A stretch of 64,000 bases of DNA from Burkholderia lata (GTDB lineage: Bacteria > Pseudomonadota > Gammaproteobacteria > Burkholderiales > Burkholderiaceae), in NCBI RefSeq assembly GCF_902499335.1, contig NZ_CABVQK010000006.1, forward strand, positions 1 to 64,000, given 5' to 3'. The position numbers were made by a program, and so were the translations under genes. The first letter of the stretch is position 1. Each line of letters begins with the position of its first letter. Below the pieces are notes generated by a model. That model was not told the origin of the DNA and searched no databases. It saw only the letters and a list, made by a program, of their open reading frames with translations. Of the stretch, positions 1 to 10,543 are shown piece by piece.

Positions 1-62
1 AGGGCATTCAATCACGTGGGTCAAAATTCGATGAAAATTTTCAGCTCTAGTGGGTCAGTTCT
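1..62. mobile_element. possible right end of an IS21-like insertion sequence
   Basis: The first 60 bases hold two direct copies of GTGGGTCA (16-23 and 50-57) separated by an AT-rich stretch with the word ATTCGATGAAAATTTTC. Repeated GTGGGTCA blocks in a non-coding tail are, from memory, characteristic of the ends of IS21-family elements in beta- and gamma-proteobacteria. The HAF-repeat reading frame begins right after this tail and has an in-frame TAG at 48-50, as expected if an element inserted into that gene. No transposase gene is inside the window, so the call is tentative. Confidence 0.35.
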
Positions 63-743
63 GTGCGGACATCAACACTCTTTGCGAATGGAGCGATGAC
101 CGACCTCGGAACGCTCGGTGGCATAACGAGCAGCGCTTCCGCGATCAACGAGCGAGGACAGATTGTCGGGCAGTCGAGAACCGCAGGCAACCTCAGGCAC
201 GCCTTTCTCTTTGAAAAAGGCACGATGAAGGATCTTGGCGTGTTCCCTGGTAGTAACTTCAGCGACGCATCGGGGATCAACAATCTCGGCCAAGTCGTGG
301 GTGCGTCGATTGCCCAGAACGGGAAACATGCTTTTCTGTATGACAACGGGGTGATGGCGGACCTGGGCGTGCTTCCTGGCGCGCTCTATAGCGTTGCTGC
401 CGGAATCAACGATCGCGGCCAAGTCGTTGGCATCTCAGGCGGAACGACGAACGAGCACGCATTCTTGTTCGACAATGGGGTGATGACCAACCTCGGGACA
501 CTGCCTGGGGGGAGCAGGAGCGGAGCGGCTGCTATTAACAATGGCGGTCAAGTGGTCGGCTATTCGGATATCGCGAGCGGGGTCGTGCACGCATTTCTGT
601 TTGAGAAGGGCGTGATGATCGATCTAGGCGCGCTTCCTGGTGGCAACTACAGTGCTGCCACTGGCATCAACGAGAGAGGTGAGGTCGTCGGGTGGTCGCA
701 AACAAGCGACGGAGTCAATCACGCGGTGCTATGGAGCCGTTAG
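63..743 (+). CDS. HAF-repeat protein, probably 5'-truncated
   Basis: The 226-residue product is built almost entirely from five imperfect repeats of about 37-40 residues, each of the pattern HAFL(F/Y)-x2-G-x-M-x-(D/N)LG-x-L-x-G followed by a Ser/Ala-rich strand and IN-x2-G-(Q/E)-(V/I)-VG-x-S, with a sixth repeat ending early at HAVLWSR. This is the HAF family of secreted or surface repeat proteins; the function of such proteins is not established. The only start is a GTG at 63 with no convincing ribosome-binding site. There is no signal peptide, although family members normally have one, and the frame is closed by a TAG 13 bases upstream. The likely reading is a gene remnant cut off by the insertion-sequence-like tail at 1-62; a short intact cytoplasmic protein is less likely. 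Confidence 0.7.
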   Translation: MRTSTLFANGAMTDLGTLGGITSSASAINERGQIVGQSRTAGNLRHAFLFEKGTMKDLGVFPGSNFSDASGINNLGQVVGASIAQNGKHAFLYDNGVMADLGVLPGALYSVAAGINDRGQVVGISGGTTNEHAFLFDNGVMTNLGTLPGGSRSGAAAINNGGQVVGYSDIASGVVHAFLFEKGVMIDLGALPGGNYSAATGINERGEVVGWSQTSDGVNHAVLWSR

Positions 744-1205
744 CATATTCGGGGTGCCAGTCAAGATCGTTGAACGGCAAAGCGGCCAAGGAGCCGGAGC
801 ATGATTGACCCGTCATTACCTAACTGAGCGGCCCCGGTTTTCGTGCCAAAGGCAATGGCAGTCTTCGGCTTTCGTGATCCGCAATTTAAGCGGTTCCGAT
901 AAAAGAGATTGCCATTCACTTCGAGCCAACGGCTCGAGCACGCGCCGGCGAATCCAGCAAGCGAATGGCCGCTGTGCCACCGGAAGAGACAGCGAGGCGA
1001 GCTGTTGTCGAATGAGCGAGAAGGGTCGGAACCGGTCGATCCTCGAAGGGGTAAGCGTAAGTCGCGGCATAGGTTTGCACGCTGATCCCTGTCATATAAG
1101 GCGCAGGTACTGCTGCATCATCAGCGTGTGCTACGCAGGACTTGGCAGTGGGTCAGTCGATGCAGAAGCCGTCACGAGTGCCGCCGTCGGCCTGAGTCGG
1201 CCGGA
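744..1205. other. 462-nt gap without a supported gene
   Basis: Short open frames exist on both strands (805-1221 plus, 816-1070 minus), but they are rich in Arg, Ser and Cys, lack ribosome-binding sites and show no recognisable domain. No strong hairpin or promoter stands out. Confidence 0.5.
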
Positions 1206-2126
1206 TCAACTGAGCCGATAAGCCTTGCCGGGCGTGACTTCCGCCGGCAGCGGCTCGCGGTTCAGTTCGAGCAGCGTGCGCTCGATCTGGCGCGTCATCG
1301 CATCGAGTGCGAGATGGTTCGGCCCGTCGCCGAACGGCTCGGCGATTGCATGCGCGATCGCGTCGAGCGCGATCAGCGTATAGGCGACGAACACGGTGAC
1401 GAACGGCGTCGCCGCGCCGATCGAGTCGACGAGGCCGAACGGCAGCAGCACGCAGTACGCGTAGATGGTCCGGTGCAGCAGCACGTCGTATGAAAACGGG
1501 ATCGGCGTCGACGCGATCCGTTCGCAGCCGCTCACCATCGACACGAGATCGTCGAGGCGCGCGTCGAGCATCCACAGGCGCGTGTCGGCGAGGCGGCCCG
1601 CATCGGCGCGTGCGGCGAACGCTTCGCGCAGTTCGTGAACGATCACGACCGGGCGGAAGCGCGAAGCGGCGACGCGCGCATAGGCGGTGCTGTCGAGCAG
1701 TCCGCGCAGGTCCGCAGCCGGATCGGTGCCGCGCAGTTGATGCTTGAGCGCATACACGTACGCGACGACTTTCCGCACGAACACGCGCCGCGAGGCATCG
1801 TCACGATCGATCGCACCGTAGCAGAGCGCCTGCGACACCAGTGTGCGCGTGGCGGTCAGCACGCCGCCCCACAGTTGCCGACCCTCGCGGTAGCGCTCGT
1901 AGCTCGCGTTGTTGCGAAACCCCGCGAAGATCGCGAGCGTGAGGCCGATCAGCGTGAACGGCGTCGGGTTCAGCGGCACCTTCTCGCCGAGCACGCGGCC
2001 GCCGCCCCATACCGCGACGAGGCTGATCGCGAGCGTCAGCACGAGCTGCGGCAGGATGGTCGGCAGCACCGAGCCGTTCCAGACGAGCAGCATCCGCAGC
2101 CAGTGCTCGCGCGGACGAACGATCAT
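1206..2126 (-). CDS. bestrophin family (UPF0187/YneE-like) membrane protein
   Basis: The 306-residue protein resembles bacterial bestrophins, pentameric anion or cation channels of the inner membrane. The N-terminal region starts with a charged MIVRPREHWLRML segment, then a hydrophobic helix (about 22-42), a second helix around 60-72 and the family signature ASYERYREGRQLWG near residue 75-88. Further hydrophobic helices lie around 210-260. Length is normal for bacterial members. It starts 12 bases after the stop of the upstream FdhF/YdeP-like gene on the same strand and is probably co-transcribed with it. Ion selectivity cannot be told from the sequence. Confidence 0.85.
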   Translation of the reverse strand: MIVRPREHWLRMLLVWNGSVLPTILPQLVLTLAISLVAVWGGGRVLGEKVPLNPTPFTLIGLTLAIFAGFRNNASYERYREGRQLWGGVLTATRTLVSQALCYGAIDRDDASRRVFVRKVVAYVYALKHQLRGTDPAADLRGLLDSTAYARVAASRFRPVVIVHELREAFAARADAGRLADTRLWMLDARLDDLVSMVSGCERIASTPIPFSYDVLLHRTIYAYCVLLPFGLVDSIGAATPFVTVFVAYTLIALDAIAHAIAEPFGDGPNHLALDAMTRQIERTLLELNREPLPAEVTPGKAYRLS

Positions 2127-2138
2127 CGCCGTGCTCCG

Positions 2139-4463
<2,325 letters not shown>

Positions 4464-4550
4464 GATGCAACGGGTGTCGGGGTCGATGGGTGCAGAGTAC
4501 GCGCGGCCCCCGTCCGGCTGTGTGTACACCTGTTCACTTCAAAAAAGAGT

Positions 4551-4588
4551 ACAGTTGCGGCCATTCATACAGTGCGGATCGCAACTGT
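4551..4588. promoter_or_regulatory. inverted-repeat operator in the ydeP-like/mocR divergent promoter
   Basis: ACAGTTGCG at 4551-4559 is matched exactly in inverted orientation by CGCAACTGT at 4580-4588, with 20 bases between the arms. A second direct copy, ACAGTGCGGA (4570-4579), lies between them, so the site also reads as a direct repeat of ACAGTtGCGG at about 19-base spacing. MocR-type regulators commonly bind direct repeats of this kind. The 155-base divergent intergenic region therefore probably carries the binding site of the adjacent MocR protein. Confidence 0.5.
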
Positions 4589-4618
4589 GTTGTTGAAGGG
4601 AAGTTGAAAGGAAGGCGC

Positions 4619-6040
4619 ATGAAGCGTTACGAACAACTGGCCGACGATCTCCAGGCGCAGATCGAACGTGGCGTGTACCGGCCCGGCGAGCGGATTCCGT
4701 CGGTGCGGCAGGCGAGCCGGCAGCAGCAGCTCAGCGTCACGACCGTGCTGCGCGCGTACCTCGTGCTGGAAAGCCGCGGCCTGATCGAGAGCCGGCCGCA
4801 GTCGGGCTATTTCGTCCGCGCGCGCGCGTCGGCGCCGGCCGAGGCCGAGCTGCACATGTCGGCGCCGGCCGCCGAGCCGTCGGCCGTGGACGTGAGCCGG
4901 CTGGTGCTGTCGACGCTGCGCTCGATCTCGCGCGACGACGCGGTGCCGCTCGGCTCGCCGTATCCCGATGCGTCGCAGTTTCCGGTGCAGCGTCTCGCGC
5001 GCTATGCGCAGACGATCGGCCGCCGCCGCACGCGCTGGGGCGTGATCGACGATCTGCCGCCCGGCAACCAGGAGCTGATCCGCCAGATTGCGCGGCGCTA
5101 TGCGGAGCGCGGGATCGCGGTCGAACCCGGCGAGATCGTGGTGACGATCGGCGCGACCGAGGCGATCAATCTGTGCCTGCAGGCCGTCGCGAAGCCGGGC
5201 GACACGATCGCGGTGGAATCGCCGACCTTCTACGCGATGCTGCACGCGATCGAGCGGATGGGCATGCGCGCGCTGGAAGTCGCGACGCACCCGGTCGACG
5301 GCATCGATCTCGACGCGCTCGAACGGATCCTCGAACGCGAGCGCATCGCTGCGTGCATGGTGATGCCGAACTTCCAGAATCCGCTCGGTTTCCAGATGCC
5401 CGACACCCGTAAGCGCGCGCTCGTCGAACTGCTGGGGAAGCACGGCGTGCCGGCGATCGAGAGCGATGTCTATCACGAGCTGCACTTCGGCGACACGACG
5501 CCGAGCGCACTGAAGTCGTTCGACCACGACGGGCTCGTGCTGCATTGCGCGTCGTTCACAAAGAGCCTGTCGCCGCGCTACCGGATCGGCTGGGCGATGC
5601 CGGGCCGCTACCGCGACCAGGTCGAGAAGCTGAAATTCCTGAACACGCTCGCGACGCCCGCGATCGAGCAGCTCGCGATCGCCGAGTACCTGAAATTCGA
5701 CGGCTACGATTTCCACCTGCGACGCATGCGCAAGCAGTACGCGCAGCAGGCGAGCCTGATGAGTGCAATGGTGCGGCGTTTCTTCCCGGAAGGCACGCGG
5801 TTGTCGCAGCCGCAGGGTGGGTACGTGCTGTGGGTCGAGCTGCCGAAGCAGGTCGACGCGATGAAGCTGTATGCGCTGGCCCTCGCGCAGGGGATCACGG
5901 TCGGCCCCGGGCATATGTTCTCGGCGAGCACCGATTACCGGCATTTCATCCGGCTCAACTACAGCTATCCGTGGTCGCGGCAGATCGAGGACGCGTTGAA
6001 GGTGCTCGGGCGGCTCGCGTCGGAGTGCGCGGCGCGCTGA
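4619..6040 (+). CDS. MocR-type GntR/aminotransferase transcriptional regulator
   Basis: The 473-residue protein joins an N-terminal GntR winged-helix DNA-binding domain (residues about 1-70: RYEQLADDLQAQIERGVYRPG, then SVTTVLRAYLVLESRGLIESR) to a fold-type I aminotransferase domain (about 100-470). The PLP-binding lysine is in SFTKSLSPRYRIGW, and the conserved substrate-pocket segments PNFQNPLGFQMP and YHELHFG are present. Such proteins use PLP or a PLP adduct as effector and usually control vitamin B6, GABA or amine metabolism. The start ATG follows AAAGGAAGG; the frame is open further upstream but lacks homology there. The divergent neighbour is the molybdopterin oxidoreductase operon, the likely target together with its own gene. 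Confidence 0.9.
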   Translation: MKRYEQLADDLQAQIERGVYRPGERIPSVRQASRQQQLSVTTVLRAYLVLESRGLIESRPQSGYFVRARASAPAEAELHMSAPAAEPSAVDVSRLVLSTLRSISRDDAVPLGSPYPDASQFPVQRLARYAQTIGRRRTRWGVIDDLPPGNQELIRQIARRYAERGIAVEPGEIVVTIGATEAINLCLQAVAKPGDTIAVESPTFYAMLHAIERMGMRALEVATHPVDGIDLDALERILERERIAACMVMPNFQNPLGFQMPDTRKRALVELLGKHGVPAIESDVYHELHFGDTTPSALKSFDHDGLVLHCASFTKSLSPRYRIGWAMPGRYRDQVEKLKFLNTLATPAIEQLAIAEYLKFDGYDFHLRRMRKQYAQQASLMSAMVRRFFPEGTRLSQPQGGYVLWVELPKQVDAMKLYALALAQGITVGPGHMFSASTDYRHFIRLNYSYPWSRQIEDALKVLGRLASECAAR

Positions 6041-6064
6041 GTGCAGGGGGGCCACGCGGCGAGC

Positions 6065-6085
6065 GGCGGCCGATGACCGGCCGCC
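6065..6085. terminator. hairpin between convergent genes
   Basis: GGCGGCCG (6065-6072) and CGGCCGCC (6078-6085) form an 8-bp stem with a 5-base loop between the stop codons of the mocR-like gene and the MscS-like gene. No T-run follows on either strand, so a terminator role is only plausible. Confidence 0.3.
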
Positions 6086-6095
6086 ATCGCGCGCA

Positions 6096-7346
6096 TCAAC
6101 CCGCGTGCGGCGCCTGCAGCCCGGCTTGCGCGGCGCCGACCATCTGCCGCATGTCGAAGCCCGACGGGTGCTGGTACACGCGCAGCCCGAACTCCGGCAG
6201 CACGGCGATCAGGTGGTCGAACAGGTCGGACTGGATGGTTTCGTAGTCGACCCACGTCGTCGTATCGGTGAAGCAGTACAGTTCGAGCGGAATGCCCTCG
6301 GCCGTGAGCGGCAGTTGCCGCGCCATGCAGGTCATGTCGCGGCGGATGCGCGGATGGCCTTTCAGGTAGTTCGCGACATACGCGCGGAACGTGCCGAGGT
6401 TCGTCAGCTGGCGACGGTTCGCCGCGCAGTCGCCGGCCGCGCCGAGCGTGCCGTTCCATTGCTCGATCGCGTCGACCTTGTCCTCGAGATAGTCCTTCAG
6501 CAGCGTCAGGCGTTCGAGCCGTTCGATCTCGTCGTTGGAGAGAAAGCGCACGCTCGTCGCGTCGACGAACAGCGCACGCTTGATGCGGCGCCCGCCCGCT
6601 TCGGTCATCCCGCGCCAGTTCTGGTAGCTCTCGGTGATCAGCTTCCAGGTGGGCACGGTGATGATCGTGTGATCGAAGTTCGCGACCTTGACGGTGTTCA
6701 GCGTGATGTCGATCACGGTACCGTCCGCGCCGGCCGACGGCATCGTGATCCAGTCGCCGATCCGCAGCATGTCGTTCGACGACAGCTGCACACCCGCGAC
6801 GAGGCCGAGCAGCGTGTCCTTGAAGATCAGCATCAGCACCGCCGACATCGCGCCGATGCCGGACAGCAGCAGGCCGATCTGCTTGCCGGTCGCGTCGCCG
6901 ATCACGACCAGGGCGGCCGTGATGAACATCACGAGCTTGACGAGCTGCATCGCGCCTTTCAGCGACAGGTGCGGCTGGCCGCGCTGATCGCGCTGGTATG
7001 TGCGGTGCGTGTGTTCGAGTGCGGACAGCGTCGCGCTGACGGTCATCGTCACGAGGAACACGATCAGCGCGAACAGCACCTTGTCGGCAGCCTGCGCTGC
7101 CGTCTCGGGAATGCCGGGCACCGTGCCGAGGCCGAGCTTGAGCACGACGAACGGGACGATGCGGTTCAGCCACTTGAACGCGCCGAACTCGAACAGTGCA
7201 TCGTCGACGCGCGTGGCGGAAAGCCGTGCGAGCCGCGCGACCACGCGGAACAGCAGGAAATGGACGGCGGTGGTGATCGCGCCGGCGGCAGCGAGCAGGA
7301 TGAGGATGCCGACGAGCGGCGCAAACCAGGATTCGTTCAGGGTCAT
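6096..7346 (-). CDS. mechanosensitive ion channel family protein (MscS/YbdG-like)
   Basis: The 416-residue product has the length and organisation of E. coli YbdG, a miniconductance mechanosensitive channel: an N-terminal hydrophobic helix (about 8-32), several more transmembrane helices up to about residue 165, the pore-lining helix region around IGLLLSGIGAMSAVLMLIFKD, and the soluble MscS beta domain with SSNDMLRIGDWITMP and GTVIDITLNTVKVANFD. It would act in the inner membrane as an osmotic relief channel. The ATG at 7346 gives the family length; an alternative ATG at 7442 has an AGGA seven bases upstream and would add 32 residues without homology. The start codon overlaps the stop of a small upstream ORF (ATGA), which suggests translational coupling. 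Confidence 0.88.
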   Translation of the reverse strand: MTLNESWFAPLVGILILLAAAGAITTAVHFLLFRVVARLARLSATRVDDALFEFGAFKWLNRIVPFVVLKLGLGTVPGIPETAAQAADKVLFALIVFLVTMTVSATLSALEHTHRTYQRDQRGQPHLSLKGAMQLVKLVMFITAALVVIGDATGKQIGLLLSGIGAMSAVLMLIFKDTLLGLVAGVQLSSNDMLRIGDWITMPSAGADGTVIDITLNTVKVANFDHTIITVPTWKLITESYQNWRGMTEAGGRRIKRALFVDATSVRFLSNDEIERLERLTLLKDYLEDKVDAIEQWNGTLGAAGDCAANRRQLTNLGTFRAYVANYLKGHPRIRRDMTCMARQLPLTAEGIPLELYCFTDTTTWVDYETIQSDLFDHLIAVLPEFGLRVYQHPSGFDMRQMVGAAQAGLQAPHAG

Positions 7347-7501
7347 AGGGGCAAACAGGGGGCCTTCTGGTGCGTTGAATCGGCGCCGCGGTGCGGCGCG
7401 CGCCCGGTGAAGGGCACATGAAAGGGACCGTGATTGTGCCATCGGGTTCCTGCCACGTTGCCGTGAATACGCGGTGATCGGCTCCCGAATCTCCTCACCA
7501 T
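7343..7501 (-). CDS. small ORF (52 codons) overlapping the MscS-like start
   Basis: An uninterrupted frame runs from ATG at 7501-7499 to TGA at 7345-7343. Its start follows GAGGAG with a 9-base spacer, a strong Shine-Dalgarno sequence and better than the one in front of the channel gene. The stop shares bases with the channel ATG (ATGA), the classic arrangement for translational coupling. The predicted peptide begins MVRRFGSRSP, is basic and rich in His, Gly and Pro, and has no membrane segment or recognised domain. It may be a regulatory leader whose translation feeds ribosomes to the channel gene, or a real small protein. The competing possibility is that the channel starts at 7442 within this region. 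Confidence 0.5.
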   Translation of the reverse strand: MVRRFGSRSPRIHGNVAGTRWHNHGPFHVPFTGRAPHRGADSTHQKAPCLPL

Positions 7502-7841
7502 TGTGCAGTTCTCCTCTGTAATCGGGTGAGGGCGGGCGATGAAAGTGCGTCACCGCAAGCTGCCGCACGCGCGTATTGTCGGATGCGTTGCACACCGGGC
7601 CTCGATCGGTGCGACGCTGCTACTGTGGGCCTTCGCGCTTCAATGCGCGTGAACGGCGATCCATGCAATCATGCGGACGTCGCATCGATCGGCGGTGCGC
7701 CGTTCGTCGTTGCATGCGGCCCATCCGCCGACGGTGAGCGACACGCGCCGCCGTCGCGCACTTGCCATGCGATGCCTGCCCGGGGCACGATGCGCGAACG
7801 ACTTCGCGAACCACGTCACCACGTATTCACGCAATCCACGC
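7502..7841. other. divergent intergenic region between MscS-like and SulP genes
   Basis: About 340 bases separate the small ORF from the SulP transporter start. It should contain the divergent promoters, but no clear -35/-10 pair, operator or extra gene could be picked out. The open frames here are compositional shadows. Confidence 0.4.
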
Positions 7842-9560
7842 ATGCATGATTCCAACGAGAGCCGCGCGTCAGGCGTGCGGCTGCTGAAAGGCATCCTCCC
7901 GATCCGCCGTGGCGGGGCCATCCGCGACATATTCGCGGGCATTTCGCTCGCGTCGATGGACATCCCGCAGGTGCTCGGCTATGCGCGCATCGCCGGCATG
8001 CCGGCCGTCACGGGCCTCTATACGGTGTTCCTGCCGCTCGTCGCGTTCGCGTGCTTCGGCGCATCGCGGCATCTGGTGGTGGCCGCCGATTCCGCGACCG
8101 CGACGATCTTCGCGAGCCGGTTGTCGTCGATGGCACCGGCCGGCAGCGCCGAGTATGTGGCGCTGGCCGGCATGGTCGCGCTGCTGACCGCCGCGATGCT
8201 GCTGCTCGCGCGCATCTTCAAGCTGGGCTTTCTCGCCGATTTCCTGTCGCGCACGGTGCTGGTCGGCTTTCTCGCCGGCGTCGGCGTGCAGGTATCGATC
8301 GCGATGCTCGGCGACATGCTCGGGCTGGCCGTGCCGTACCCGGCGTCGCGCAGCCTGGCGCAGCTCGACTACGTCGTCACGCATCTCGTCCACACGAACC
8401 GGCCGACGTTCGCGCTTGCGGCGCTCGTCGTCGTCGCGATTCTCGCGTGCAGGCGGTTCCTGCCGCGCGTGCCGATGCCGATGATCGCGGTCGCGGGCAG
8501 CATCGCGGCCAGCTACGCGTTCGGATTCGCCGCGCACGGCATCGCGGTGCTCGGGCCGGTCGCGGGCGGGCTGCCGCCGCTGCGCTGGCCGTCCGTCACG
8601 TGGCAGCAGTGCCTCGATCTCGTGCCGGTCGCCGCGTCGTGCTTCGTGATGATCATTGCGCAGAGCGCGGCCGCCGCGCGCGTGTTCGCGCAGCAGTACG
8701 ACGAGGACGTCGATACCAACGCCGACATCCTCGGCCTCGCGGCCGCGAACGCGGCGGCGGCGGTGGGCGGCGCGTTCGTCGTGAACGGCAGCCCGACACA
8801 GACGGCGATGGCCGACGGCGCGGGCGTGCGCAGCCAGATCGGGCATCTCGCGTTCGCGGCCGTGGTGGCGGTGGTCCTGTTGTTCTTCAGCACGTATTTG
8901 CAGTACCTGCCGCACGCGGTGCTGGCCGGTATCGTGTTCACGATCGCGCTTGGGCTGATCAACGTGCGCAGCCTCGCCGCGATCCGCAAGGAAAGCCCCG
9001 GTGAGTTCACGCTTGCGCTGGTGACGGCGCTGGCCGTCGTGACGGTCGGCGTCGAGCACGGCATCCTGCTGGCCGTCGCGCTGTCGCTGATGCGGCACGT
9101 GCGTCACAGCTACCAGCCGCACACGATGGTGCTCGAACCGGTCGAAGGCAACGGGCGGTGGCAGCCGGTGCCCGCGCGGCGCGGCGCGATGACGGCGCCG
9201 GGGTTGATCGTCTACCGGTTCGGCTCCGACCTGTTTTTCGCGAACGATCATCTGTTCGCCGCCGAAGTGACCGAGCTGGTCGAAGCGGCGCCGGTGCCGG
9301 CGCGCTGGTTCGTCGTCGATGCGGGTGCGGTCACCGACATCGACTATTCGGCCGCGCGGACGCTGACCGACCTCGTCAGGATGCTGCACGCACGCGGGAT
9401 CGGCGTGCTGTTCGGGCGCGTCAATCGCTACCTGCGGGCCGACATGGATCGTCACCAGATTACGGAGATCGTCGGCGCGTCATGCATCTTCCCGACGCTG
9501 CATCAGGCGCTCGAAGCCGCCGGCACGACGCCGGCGCCGCAGGAGCCAGGCATCGTGTAG
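7842..9560 (+). CDS. SulP family anion transporter
   Basis: The 572-residue protein is an inner-membrane SulP/SLC26 transporter. The sulfate-transporter signature region is seen near residues 30-70 (ASMDIPQVLGYARIAGMP, then GLYTVFLPLVAFACFG and SRHLVVAADSATA), followed by about ten further hydrophobic segments to residue about 415. A C-terminal STAS domain follows (about 450-560), including the segment FVVDAGAVTDIDYSAARTL. The family carries sulfate, bicarbonate, C4-dicarboxylates or other anions with H+ or Na+; the substrate is not readable here. The start at MHDSNESRASG was chosen because it gives the family N-terminus; there is no clear ribosome-binding site, and the frame stays open to 7671. 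It converges with the LysR gene, with 12 bases between the stops. Confidence 0.88.
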   Translation: MHDSNESRASGVRLLKGILPIRRGGAIRDIFAGISLASMDIPQVLGYARIAGMPAVTGLYTVFLPLVAFACFGASRHLVVAADSATATIFASRLSSMAPAGSAEYVALAGMVALLTAAMLLLARIFKLGFLADFLSRTVLVGFLAGVGVQVSIAMLGDMLGLAVPYPASRSLAQLDYVVTHLVHTNRPTFALAALVVVAILACRRFLPRVPMPMIAVAGSIAASYAFGFAAHGIAVLGPVAGGLPPLRWPSVTWQQCLDLVPVAASCFVMIIAQSAAAARVFAQQYDEDVDTNADILGLAAANAAAAVGGAFVVNGSPTQTAMADGAGVRSQIGHLAFAAVVAVVLLFFSTYLQYLPHAVLAGIVFTIALGLINVRSLAAIRKESPGEFTLALVTALAVVTVGVEHGILLAVALSLMRHVRHSYQPHTMVLEPVEGNGRWQPVPARRGAMTAPGLIVYRFGSDLFFANDHLFAAEVTELVEAAPVPARWFVVDAGAVTDIDYSAARTLTDLVRMLHARGIGVLFGRVNRYLRADMDRHQITEIVGASCIFPTLHQALEAAGTTPAPQEPGIV

Positions 9561-9572
9561 CGGGAGCCGACG

Positions 9573-10448
9573 CTAGGCGGCCGCGCGCACGCGTGCGAAG
9601 CCGTTGCGCAGGTGGCGGGCGAGTTCCGTTGCGGCCGGCGTGCGCTGGCCGCGCGGCAGATGCAGGTTGATCGCGAAGTTCGGCAGCGCGGGCAGGTCGC
9701 TGCCGGCCGGCAGGATGTCGAGGTCGGCCGGCACGGTCGACGCGAGCCAGGCGGTCACGGCGAGATCGGCGCGCACGGTTGCGGTCGTCGCGTCGATGCT
9801 GCCGTTCTCGAACACGGTGCGCCACGCGCGATCGCAGCCGCGCAGCGCGTCGAGCACCGTCGGGCGGAACGCGCAGGCGTGCGCGACCATCGACACGGGC
9901 AGCGGTGTATTCCGGTACGCGGTGCCGCCTTTAGCGCCGACCCAGACCAGGCGGTCGACGGCGATGCACTCTCCGCGCGACGGCCCGACCGGCGCCTCGA
10001 TCAACGCGACGTCGAGCTCGCCCTGGGCGAGCCCCCGGCGCAGCTCCGGCGACGCCGCGCACACGAGCGTGAGCGCGACCTGCGGATGCGCCTGCGCATA
10101 GCCTTTCAGGATCGGTGCGAGACAGGTGCCGACGAGATCCTGCGGCGCGCCGAGCCGCACGGCGCCTTCGACCGCGCCGGCCGTCATGTCGGTCAGCAGC
10201 GCATCGTGCACGGCGAGCAGCCGGCGTGCCTGCCCGAGCAGCCGCTCGCCGTCCGCCGTGAGCAGCAGGTTGCGATGCTCGCGGACGAACAGCGAGCCGG
10301 ACAGCGTTTCGAGCCGTGCGACCTGCTGGCTGATCGCGCCTTGCGTCAGGTGCAGCGCACGGCTGGCCGCCGTCATGCTGCGATGCTCGGCGACCGTAAC
10401 GAAGGCGCGCAGTAGCGCGATGTCGAGATTGCGTACCATGCGATGCAT
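9573..10448 (-). CDS. LysR family transcriptional regulator
   Basis: The 291-residue protein has the LysR N-terminal helix-turn-helix (LRAFVTVAEHRSMTAASRAL, then QGAISQQVARLE) followed by a periplasmic-binding-protein-like effector domain from about residue 90. The start is ATG 10448, with ATG 10439 three codons later as an alternative; neither has a clear ribosome-binding site. It is divergent from a LysE-type exporter with 95 bases between the starts. In this arrangement, as in LysG/LysE and ArgP/ArgO, the LysR protein usually activates the exporter when the exported amino acid accumulates. That role is inferred from context. Confidence 0.88.
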   Translation of the reverse strand: MHRMVRNLDIALLRAFVTVAEHRSMTAASRALHLTQGAISQQVARLETLSGSLFVREHRNLLLTADGERLLGQARRLLAVHDALLTDMTAGAVEGAVRLGAPQDLVGTCLAPILKGYAQAHPQVALTLVCAASPELRRGLAQGELDVALIEAPVGPSRGECIAVDRLVWVGAKGGTAYRNTPLPVSMVAHACAFRPTVLDALRGCDRAWRTVFENGSIDATTATVRADLAVTAWLASTVPADLDILPAGSDLPALPNFAINLHLPRGQRTPAATELARHLRNGFARVRAAA

Positions 10449-10543
10449 TATGAGCGCTAATGGCAGGCATAAAAAGCTTTCGCTGTCGTAATGGAAGGAT
10501 CGCGAGTAAAACGGGGCTTCGACGACGACAACCGGGAGCTTCC

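Noticed and set aside
63..743. CRISPR-like periodicity in the HAF-repeat region
   Set aside because: The period of about 115-120 bases reflects protein repeats with diverged codons, not short identical repeats with unique spacers.
805..1221. 138-codon plus-strand frame in the gap after the HAF gene
   Set aside because: Cys/Arg/Ser-rich, no ribosome-binding site, overlaps another weak frame on the other strand.
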